A stretch of 64,000 nt of DNA, taken from the NCBI GenBank assembly GCA_008711295.1, contig VUYV01000069.1, positions 831,667-895,666 on the forward strand, written 5' to 3'. The position numbers and the translations under genes were made by a program. Shown piece after piece: positions 51,201-63,200 of this stretch. The DNA is from Anarhynchus alexandrinus. Lineage: Eukaryota > Chordata > Aves > Charadriiformes > Charadriidae. The notes under the pieces were generated by a model that saw only the letters and a list, made by a program, of their open reading frames with translations, was not told where the DNA came from and did not search any database. The stretch's first letter is position 1; each line of letters begins with the position of its first letter.

Positions 51201-54200
51201 CAGTCATCTGCCTCCTATGCACAGCTGGCTTGCAAAGAAATAAATGTGATAAATGGGTAGCATTAATCAGCCGTGGGAAAAAGAACGCACCTACTTTTTT
51301 AAAACAAAAAAAGCACATGGCACAGGCAGTGAAAAAATCTCCTTTGCAAAAGTGCTGTTTTTTCTACTCCAGCTAATCAGTGCTAGTGCACCTGGATCCT
51401 GAATATTTATGACACTGACATACATCTGCTAAATGTTCAGAAATAATTAGACTTTGCTGAAGAAAAGCTAATGAATTCCCCTGGAACTCTGTGGCAAAAT
51501 AAACAGATGAAAGGTATTAATAAGCATTCTGGATTCTTTTTTTAAAAAAATAAAACAAAACAAAATAAAACCCACAAATGTTTTCTTCCAGCACTGCTTA
51601 ATACTTTGTATAGTAATGTGTACTCCAAGATTTTCTGTCCTTACCACTCAAATTTCCCCATTTGCAACACTGCAAAATCCACACATTAACAAATCATGCA
51701 GTTTGATTTTACCTTTGCCTGCACCTACAGCAGGACGGAGAATACCAGCTTTAATGGAGGAAAACAAGAACAGGAACACTATATAATTAGATACAACACC
51801 AAAGGGAACATACATATATAATTTCATTATAAACCAGAAAAGCATGCAGACTAGATAAAATGTACTAATTCAAATAAATTAGAAACCATCCACTTATGCT
51901 GAACACTGACAGACTATTACAAGACAAAAATTAATATACATGCATTTAAAAAGTTTTATTGCTCATGCTTGTTATGATTCAGGATTTAAAATAAATGTCG
52001 TTCATATGCAACCTTAATACACTATTAGAGAAATTGTGTTGTGTACCAACTCATCTATGGCAATTCCAACAAACTATAATTTTACTAAGCATAAAAATAT
52101 ATGAAAAGATGGTATCAAGATGGACTTTTAATATTAAGATGTGCAGAATCATAAAAGGCTTTCCCCCCAAATTTTGCCTTTGCTTTGAATTACTATCATT
52201 TTATTAAGCTTTCATATTTAAATAAATAACACCTTCAACAAAAGAACTGCAAAAATCAGAGATCTAGAATGGCTATAAATGTAAAAATCAATAGTGACAG
52301 AAGCGAACAATATGTTCAAGAGTATTTAAATATTATACAATGTCACCAGTTACTTGGGGCCATAGACGACAAATTCATTTCTGCAGCTTTTTTGAAGTTA
52401 CAGTTTTTGCCAGCTCTGTGAAAAAAGTTTAAACCTCACAGAAGCTGTTGCATACTTCAAAAGAGAAATAATTTCCTCTAGCCATAAAGCTGCATCGCTT
52501 CGGTATTGTTCTCTGTGACCAAAGCAGGTCAATGAAGCAGAATAGGTGAATGAAAGACCACCTGAAATGTAAAGTTACATGAAAGTTTGAAGCCCAAAAA
52601 GCCGAAGTCTTAGATCTTGTAAGTTTATATCAAAAGAAGGGGCTTTACACCTCTTTTGGGGCTTCCACTACAGTAGAAATGCTTTGCACATATTTTCTTA
52701 AAAACTATTTAAAATCTTTTATTAGTGTATAATACAGTTAGGAAAGCTCTAGAGAAAATTTCACTAGGGGCTATTTCCTTAATGGAAGGAAGTAGCAGTA
52801 ATATTTTAAATAAAATTTGTAGTGGTTTTTAAACTCAATGGGTTTTCTTTATACATACCCATCTTACCTTCATCCATAATTGTTACTGCTTCCTCGGTTA
52901 TTTGACCTCCTGATCCAACTGAAGTTTGCGCATTAAAGTAAAACTTGTACCGTGTGCTGTAATTTAAATTTTTTAATATCAAGCTGCTCTCGTTGGCAGG
53001 AATTCTTATCTCTACCAAGGGACCTAATTCATGTGTGTTGTTAACTGTTGTTACAAGAAAAAAAAAAAGAAGTTAGTTAGCAAAATTGCCGACGTTATCA
53101 TTGTGTTAAAAAAGGCTTTTTTGTTTGTATTTATTTGTTTTGTTTGTCTGCTGCATTGTTCATTTAAGGTTTTATGAATGATAATCTACAGTTTCAAAAT
53201 AGTCACATTTGTGTAAAAAGGATCTATGCAAGGGGCCAAAATTCAACAGGGAGATAGGAAACACCTGTAAGTTTTTTAAGTTCAAGTTCCATTCTTGTAA
53301 ATACCTGAATCCAAGGCAACTGAGTCCACATCAAATCATCTGAAGTTACACACATCTGAAACACTGATCATTAAAAATATCCGAAACTCTAAACTAGCTA
53401 CCTTGTAATAAATTCAGTATGCTTAGGAAAAAAAATACTGAAGTGACTTGTATCTAATGCCAAGGAACAGTGGAAGTTGGTAAGTGGAAGAAAACAAACT
53501 TCCTTAACCTGTTCCATGCTCGTGAACCTCTTAATTCCCAGTGCGACTGCTGACAAATTTCTGGGCAAGTAAGCAGTGGCATGGGGATCCTAAAGAAGTG
53601 ATTTATATAGCTCTGATAAGAGTAAATGGCACATTTATGATTTTTTTCATTTTAAAATTAAAGTACCATGAAAATTGAAGAAGCAGACAGCAATATAATT
53701 GGATGTATTTTGATCTAATTCTAATGATATTTTCTCTGCAGTTAGAAGATAGGATTTCTAAGTGGTAGTATCTTGCTTCTAACTTGGCTGTCAATTATAT
53801 GTAGGACTTCACCTCCATCTTTCTGTGAAGCATGGTTTGAAGAAATAAAAGTAATGGAAAAACGCTGACCTTGTACTTGAACAAGTGAAGTTTTCTAAAT
53901 ATCATAGTTTTCATCTATACTGTCACAAATACATTAATCTTTTCCAAACTTGACATCTACAATGCAATCATATCTTTTGTAACATACTTTTTTCTTAATA
54001 AAGGGATTGCTATTTGGTAGACATATTGTCTAAGTTAGAGTTATATAGTCTTAATTAACTTACTTGGCTGAAACTTCAGTATATATGATGTCAAAACACC
54101 ATTTGGATGGGTAGGTGAACCCCACTCCAGAGTCAGAGAATCCAATGTTGGGTTAGTAATCTTCAAAAAGGAGGGTGAGCTAGGAACTTTTAAGAAGAAC

Positions 54201-57200
54201 ACACAGTAAATACAAAGTACATTAACTTAAAACAGTTAATGAATTATTTATTCTTAAGATTATTACTGTATTGAGCCAGATCATTATTTTCTAATGTCCA
54301 AGATGCAAATTCAGCAATTACACCCTTAGTGTTCTATTTCTGAATATACCACACTTAAGTTTATGCTCTACCTTTCTCATTTCATACCTCCTTCAGGGGT
54401 CTTAAATACTTTGTCTGGGCTTGCTGGTCCTTCTCCTTTACCATTAACAACTCTAACATTCAGCTTGTAAGAACTATAGGGCTCCAGCCCTGGCAACATT
54501 CCAAAAGTCTTGTTTCCCCTGAAAGTCAAGATCTTTTTTTCTACATGCCGCCTACTCCTTCTGGATAGACTCTGCACTTTCCAGTAGTAAACCTAAAGAC
54601 AAAAGAAAATCTACAGTGAGTGTTTAGGTGTTCTGATTTTACAAACTCTAAGCTTTTTGATGAGTATCCATGAATTATAGGTATGAATAACTGCGATTTT
54701 AATAAGTTCAGGTGAGAAACAGCATAGAGCTTTCCTGCTCCAGAAACAGACCTTGTCCAGAAACAGTTATGTCTACACAACCAGGTGAAGACTACCACCT
54801 GCCAGTTCTGCTAATGCTCAAAGCCAGTTTAACACAAGTTCTGGTTTGGAACTGCATTAATGTGTGATGGTTCTCACGTTAGCAAGTCCATCTGAGAGGC
54901 AGGGCTCATTCATACCGTCCATTCTCGCAGTAAGACGTCTACACAGCTTCCAAAGCAGACCTGCACTTTGCCACTTTGTTATGTCCCACACCTGACTACT
55001 ATTCCCTGTGATGTGGAAGCCAAGTAGGTATTTTTAAATGGGAAAGAAACCAAAAGATTTGTCTGGGCTGGAAAAATATACAAGTTCTGAAAGGACTCTG
55101 AGATTACAGTCATGGAATGATCTCCACCTATAGACAGGAAGACTATTCCTCCATTTATGTGACAACTAGATCAGACTACAAAGTTGATTCTGGTGTCCTA
55201 TTTACTGATTAAATTTCTAAGAAACTACAGATGAACCTCAGAGGTAATTACCTTGTCTGCACTCTCTTTACTACACAACCTCTCTACCATGATATCTGGA
55301 AAGATATTAACAGTTGCCCCTACAAAGACTTGTGTTACTCCTAGGATTATCACCTTCAAATACACCATTGTTCATTTTTCACGGCATAATTTTCATGCAT
55401 GTATGATCACACACTAAAACAGATAAAGCAATGTAAATGGGTAAAATTCTCGTTCCATTTAAGCCAACTGCAAACCACATCTTTAATTAAGGAAGCTGGG
55501 ATTTCACATATGGATTCAAAAAAGGGAATGCTTAAGACTTACAAAGTCCAACTAGGTAGCTTATAAAGCAATGTTATACTAACACCAGCTTTCTATAGCT
55601 AACAACATATCATTTCACTCTAATCACTGTTAAGTGCCACTGTGTTTTACATGGCTTGAGTTCAGGTTTTTCAACACTGCCAGCTGTCATCCTGTAGCTC
55701 TTATCCTACCAGCTAGGGTAGAAAGCCATTTACAAGCTAATAAAAGCTTGAAGTGTTGGTACTATTAGTATAGAAACTCATCAGGAATGGTTCATGATAT
55801 TTTAAGAACTGTTAGCCAGTAACTTTTCACAAAGCACATTGTTAGAGCTGGGTCATCACTTTTCACAAGCGAGGCTGAAATTAAAAGAGAGCTTTAATAA
55901 GCTGGGTTTGATAAACAGTGATTTGGAGGAGGAATATGACAGTAATTGTATTTTTCACATAGTGTATGGTATAAACACTGAATTCATAAGAATAACAGGA
56001 AAAAATGGCAGCAGTAACAGTGAAAAGAATGAATTTAAGAATTTCTTCTTAGGTTTGAAATGCTTTATAGTACCACAGTATACCAAGTAATAGCTAGATT
56101 AATACAAGAGCAAAATATGAGTGATGTGCTGTAGGCTGCTGCTAGTTAGATGTCTTCCTGCTTTGTTCATACATTTGTCTTCATGACATGACTCTTTAGG
56201 AAAATACCCCTCTCTTTATTAAGAAATGAGTCCCTAATGCAACACTGCATATCGGACTACTGTCTAAAATAATTGTATTAATTAGGAAAGCCTGAGTTTG
56301 CTAGCAAGATTTTGCTGATGTGTTTAAAAAGAAAGTCATGTGCTTTGTAAACTATGTCAATAACTAAGACACTTAAAGTGTACTCTGCATCCATGAAAAG
56401 TTTTCAGCTGGTATTCAGAGAAAGCTTTATAACAATAACTATGCACTAGGTCTTAGGACTTGTCATGCCTTCTCTAGTTTTTAACCTATTTTAGCTTGAT
56501 TTAGCTGTATCTGCAAAAATTATTTAAGAACTTTTGCTGCTTCTGCAACTTATTCAAGGATATACCATTGTCTCATTCATCCTAGCCAAAACAGCAAAAC
56601 TACTCAGTGGTCAGGTCTGTTGTCAATCCTGTGGTCTTGAGCTTGTTTTATTTATGATTATTAACTAACTTATTTTAGCTTTAGTTTTGCTTGGCTTTGT
56701 ATAATTGTGTGGTTCTCCTCCCCATAGAAAAAAAAATCGTACTGTATACAGAGAAGGACTAACACACCAAACAGAAGTAATCATGGCATGACTAACCCCT
56801 TTGACCAAGTGGAGAGGAAAGTGTGTGGCCCACTAGCAAAAACAGGATAGAAAAAAACCCTCAGAGATTCGAAGTCTGAGCAAAAAGAAATCTCCATCTA
56901 AACTTGGAATGATCACAACTCACTGTAACCATGCCTTTGACAGGTGAGAACACCTGATATGGGCAGATGTTTGTGTCTATGGATTCTTTTGCGTTACTAA
57001 TAATCTTTAACAGAAATTTTGTGATTTGGACTATGAGCATTAGCATTGCTGTAACTGGGTTAATAATAAGCATTAACTTCACTAAATTCTAACTCTTTAA
57101 TCCTCACATAATGGACATTTTCTTTTGGTTGCCCATTTGTCTGTGACATACCCGGTTGATATGAGGTTGTCATCTAACAGATAAACATCTAAAAGACTGG

Positions 57201-60200
57201 GAAGTCCTGTTTCTCAGCCAAGTTTATTATCTAGGGCAAAGCACCACACTAATTACAAATACTTATGCTAGCTTAAGAACTAGCTTAAGTCTCTCTGGAT
57301 GGTGGCATTTTGTGCCAGGTAAGTGACATTCACATACCAGGAACTCACATTCCTGTGGTAACTGAAGTTCAGTTTCAATACTCTTAAATGCTAGTCCTCC
57401 ATTTTATAAGTATGATGTACATTTATTGTCCTTCAAATATTCTTTAGTCTTTTCATTTTTCAAATACTTATTCTTTCTCCTTTCATTTAAATAGAAGTAG
57501 TTCGAATTAGTGTGTCTTATGAAGTAACCTATTTTGGGCTGTGTAACTAGTCTGTTTTGTTAGAATGTATTCATTAGTATACTTGTAGAGGAGCAAAGAA
57601 GTGATGATTTTTTATTTTCTTCTATTGTTGCATAGGAAGTCAGTATATCCTCTCATTCCACTCCTTCCACAACCAGTCTACCATACTTCTGCATTTTCCG
57701 CTCTTGATTTTCTTCTGATAGGCTTCTAGTGCAACCCCTGAAGCATCTTTTGCCATCAGATTTTCCCTGTCCTCCAGGGACACCAGTTCCCCCAGTTTCT
57801 AACCTTGAAGTCCTTCTGTCTCCCATTTTCTATTAATTGCAGTCTTTTGTCTCCAACACAGCCTTCTCAGCTATCATCAAGACCAGCACATTATCTTACA
57901 CTGAGCTTCCTTCAATTATATGTACACTCCAAATTGTCTGCTATTTCCTATCTCCTTAAACTGAGTTTTTAAACTGAGCTTTTTCCTAGCCTCAGAAATA
58001 CACAGTACCCAGCGTAAAGAAGGGCAACAGCATCCTGGCCTGTAGCAGGACTACGGAAGTGATTGTCTCCCTGTACTTGGCACTGGTGAGGCCCCACCTC
58101 AAGTACTGTGTTTGGTTTTGGGCCCCTTACTACAGGAAAGACACTGAGGTGCTGGAGTGTGTCCAAAGAAGGGCAACAAAGCTGGTGAGAGGTCTGGAGA
58201 ACAAGTCTTATGAGGAGCAGCTGAGGGAACTGGGGCTGTTTAGTCTGGAGGAAAGGAGATTGAAATGAGACCTTATCATTCCCTACACTACCTGAAAGGA
58301 GGTTGTAGAGAGGTGGGGGTCAGTCTCTTCTCTCAAGTTACAAGCGAGGAAACAGCCTCAAATTGTGCCAGGGTAGGTCTAGGATGGATATTAGGAAAAA
58401 GTTCTTCACAAAAAGGGCTGTCAAGCAATGGAACAGGCTGCTCCCAGAAATGGTGGAATCACCATCCCTGGATGTATTTAAAAGATGGGTAGACATGATG
58501 CTGAGGGACATGGTTCAGTGGTGGTTTTGGCAGTTGTTAGGCTGATGGTTGGACTCGATGATCTCAAAGGTCCCTTCCAACCTACACGATTCTATGATTC
58601 TATGATAAGCTAGCAAGTGGCCAGTTACACAGAATTAAAGATGTGATTAATCATATTATGGCAGAAGATGAGTAATCTTAGCATTAGCCCTAGAAGAGAC
58701 TCCTACAGAAACTATTTCTCCTCATCTTTTAAATATCCTTTTGGAATAAGATCTGTAAAACTATTATCATTTTATCTATATAACGTGTGCAAATTTAATT
58801 GCAAACATACCATTTTTCTTCAAGGACACTGTCACAGGAGGCTAGTACTACAAGGCTGGAACATTGCTGAAGTTTAAATGAATTCTATCAATGCTGCTGT
58901 TCTTGTCAGCAAAATTTCTGATCTCACCAAAAAGCAAGGGTCCTCTTATATGTCAGTTACTTCAATCTGGATAGTCTCATATAGGAAGAGTGATCTATTT
59001 TAAGAAACGAGGAACAGAAAGCTTTTGACTGCACTTACTTTGTACCCTTGAAGATGTCCCCGGACAGTTTTTAGTGGAACTGGGTCCCAATGCACCTTTG
59101 CTAATGTGCTGTTAACAACATGAACCTGCACATTGCCTGGAGCAACCATTGGCACTGTGTGGAAAGGATGCAACAAGCACCTAGTTAGAATGAGACACTA
59201 CCCGAATATCGCATTCAAGGAGAATGTTAACATTTTCTCCAAATTACTTAATTTTAATTAAAAAATTAAACTACTATCCTCCTTTTTCAATATTTTAGTA
59301 TTTTAAATACCCATTTAGGTTACACATTTAGTTGCTTTTAACTAGTACAAATGAGTCAAACTACAAAACTTACAGTCTTCCCCGGAATGTCCAATCACCT
59401 CTGACGGCTCTGGTGCATATCCTAGGTCATTTAAAGCTTGTACTTTTATTTCATAGGGAACAAAGGTTGGTGTACCAGACACAATATATTTAGATACATT
59501 TGCAACTATAACAGATGTCCATTCATCATCAACATCTTTCTGACGCCAGCTGACTTTGTACTGAAGCCCTGGTCCATTAGACTGAAAACCTTTTAAAGAC
59601 TGAAATGAAAAGAGTAAATGAAATTCTTTTAAAAATATTCTGAAACATCTGAAAAATCCAAAGTCACAAAGGAAATATATTGATTCTTCTTTAGAATTTT
59701 ACTGAAAAATTACCACTGTGTTCTGTGACAGAGAAGCTCTGCTGAAATTTCTAAGCTGTGCAATTTAGCTTTTACAAGAGGCCAGTTCAGTTGCTTTTCA
59801 TTCATTAGTAAAAATCACACTGAACGGTGACTGGCTAATTCTCATGCAACCATACGTTGTGATTTCTGTATACTTATTTTGTTTTCAAATATTTCTAAAA
59901 AAGTGGAAGAGGGAAAAACAGTCTTACACTAACTCCCTATAAACAGTGTTCCCTAGACAATGTTTCTTGCCTGGGCTGGGAAATTGGTTTTACACAGCTC
60001 TCCTTGAGCTCCTGTCACGAAGGTAAGGGCATGATAGAGAAAACTTTTCCACAACAGTTTTTTAGTTGAAGAGTGCACAGTGATTTAGTTTATCACAAAA
60101 GTTGTGGGTAGAATTAGGATTCACATTAGAATTCATTCTAAAAATAAGACTCTACTTGAGATAAACCACAATTTACATATTTAAGTTCTCCTACGTTGGC

Positions 60201-63200
60201 AGCAAAACATCCTGTATTACCAAATTAATGGCTTATCTTGAGAAATCACTCAAGGAAAATACAGCACCTTATTTTTATTTTTTTTTCCATAATGCATGCA
60301 GCTTTTCCCTGAAAATGAAGACATGAAATGTCTGGATTTTAGTCTTTTTCAAGAATGTTTTAAGCAAGCAACACATTGGGTATTCTCATAGCATATTCAC
60401 AGATCATTATTATTTTCTTAAAAAATGCTACTCACAGACCTGAAAACAAACAAATGAAACCAAACTTACCTCCCATGTTATTACCAAATTATCAGGTTCT
60501 GAGCCTATCCCTTGTACATTAGAAGGATTTTCATCAGGGTCTAAAAATAAAATATTTACATGTGAACAAGAATGACTGCTGTTTGCATTCCAAGCAAATT
60601 CAACGCCATTCATAGTATAAATCAATCACTGGTAAGCGGGAATAGTTATTTACTTGCAGATTTAGTCAGGTACTGTTCAGATGGTTCACTCGGCTGACTT
60701 CTGCCAATCTCATTGACAGCTATCACACGGAATGAGTAGTTGACATACGGAGACAACTTCAACTGTACAGTTGTCTGAGTTCCAGGAACTTCCGTCTGGT
60801 AATGCCATACCCCTGGTTCATGCAGCCCATCTTCATATTCAATCACAAAGTCTGCAAAGAGAAAATGAATCCAATTTTATGTCAAAACTTGCAACACCTT
60901 CCTAGATCACTGTAAGCATTTCTGAATGAGCTAATCAGAAGGGAGTGATCCAATCAACGTTTTTAAAAATCATGGAAATTGAAATGTAAGTACATAAAAC
61001 AGAACACAGATCTATAATGTGGATCTCAAAAGTACTGCCGAGGTAGAAATATAATAGAAACACTCTTACTTTTATTCTTTGGTATTCTCACTAATGCAGG
61101 TACCTCTCAGGTAACATGTTATTTATTACAAGAGCTCTCTCTCAGGTACTGGATTTTAGTGTAACAGGAACCCTTGAACTATCACAGCAAGAAAGTGGGA
61201 CAAGATTGGAATTTTGATGTAAAAGTAATATTTGGCTGACAAATATATTGGTCTTAGTTGTATCAAGCTGACAGTAAGTAGTACCTGTAAAATATTAAAA
61301 GTCTGAGCATTTCATTCTCCCCAATGAGACTGGCTTATTGAAGAACTATCTAAAGTCAAGAACCAGTACTTGAGGAAGGATTTTGAGAGCACTTCTCAGT
61401 ACCTTCAAATTAAGTCAAGGAATGTACGTTCAGAAGCTAAATTTCTTGAGAGTTATCTGTGTGAACATTATGATAATTACAGTTAAGACCTTATAGAGTA
61501 TATAACCTTAGGGATAAATAGGTTTGTGGAACTCCAAAAAGAAAATCATATTCATTATCAAAGACAAAAGGACATTTTTTTTCAGCTGTGAAACAAAAAA
61601 GCTGCTCTTAGGAATGAAATACAAATTTTGAACACTTAAGAGGAATTGTTAGAATACAGCAAATAAATGGGAGAAGAATGCACAGTCTGAGTATATTCCA
61701 TGGAACCTTAAGTTTAGATACACGAAATTTACACGGGCATCAAACGTTTGTGTGTCGTGTAACAAGAATTTTCCCTTATCTCATGTACAGGTGGGGACAA
61801 GAAGCCAGAATATGACTCAGAATACATCCTGTTTGCATTGCTAAAGAAATTCTGAGGGGCATCTAGAAAATGCTTTTAGAAGAATACTTACAGTACCAAA
61901 TACAAATAATCCATAAGAGTTCGAGAAGCCAAGGTGTTCAAGAAGTAAAATAGATACGTAGTACTAATCATAGCCTTCTGGACTCAAGGCTTGCAGATTT
62001 CATCCTGACCTGGGTAGTAAGAAACACGGAGAACTTGCCCCAAATCACTGCCTGAGTTACAGTTGGTGTTGTGTGCTCAAAGATAAAGATCTTAGGATGG
62101 GATGTTTTCCGGATCAAAGTCTTTGTTGAAAAGGTGACTAACTAACCGAAAGCACCAACTAACATTCTGCCTGCAACTGTAGTAGAAAAATTTATAGGAC
62201 ACTTCAAGGAAAAAAATCTATCTGAGGTTTCAGCGAGATTCTAGCATCTCAGCCATATTACTTGTGTAAAGAGATCACTCATAATGAAGTCCTATCTTTG
62301 AGTCTTGATCTGCATTTTGAAGTGACAGTAGCAGCACCAGCATTAATAAGGTTACTTACGAATCAAATGCCTTATTTTGCAGGCTCTCAGGGGACAACAC
62401 AGCAATATAAATTGTATCATAATTAAACCCAGCAGTATTTAGTCAGAAGAGTTCAATTTCCAATATCAGAGCACATGCAATATCTCACTTCCAGAAAAAC
62501 TCTGACATGAGCCAACACCACCTAGTATCATCTCTTTTGAAACAGTGTGATCTCATTCCTATAGAAAGGTAAGACTTGTGTCTTCTGGTTAGAAAAAAAA
62601 GAAAAAGCTGATACAAGAATATATGAATAAGCCGTAACTTAAACTCAATTCAACTCTTTACATTAAATTTCTATATATTATATTTTTTAAAGCATATTAC
62701 TAGTTGATACACATCAGACAAGTCTGAAAATGTAAGACTTCAGCAAAATCCCTTGGTATTTCATTGAAATGCAATCAAATTCTTTGATGTGTTATGAAAT
62801 TTCTGAAATTCTGTTTTTACAAAACTTCCGTTCCAGATGCCTGATCCTTACGGTTTGTTTTCAGTGTTGATACTGACCAGCATCAGACCCCAGAGAGCAA
62901 CACTCAGTAAGTTAGCCTAACTCATTCATTCCAAATGTAACGTGTACAGTGGCCTTGGTAACTTATGGCAGTTACTAACTAAAAATACACTGCATAAATA
63001 ATCAAATAATTACATTAAGTTGCTCATAATGAAAAAGTTGCCCCAACAAATCTTTCTGATACTATTATATTTTGAAAACAAACAGTAACACTCTTCTTCC
63101 ATCCTCCTAATTCCCCCTCCATCCTCTCTCTTCAACATAAACAAGAGTATCTTTCACCATGTCCTACTGGGAGAAGTAAGAGCATTTAAGATCAATTTCA

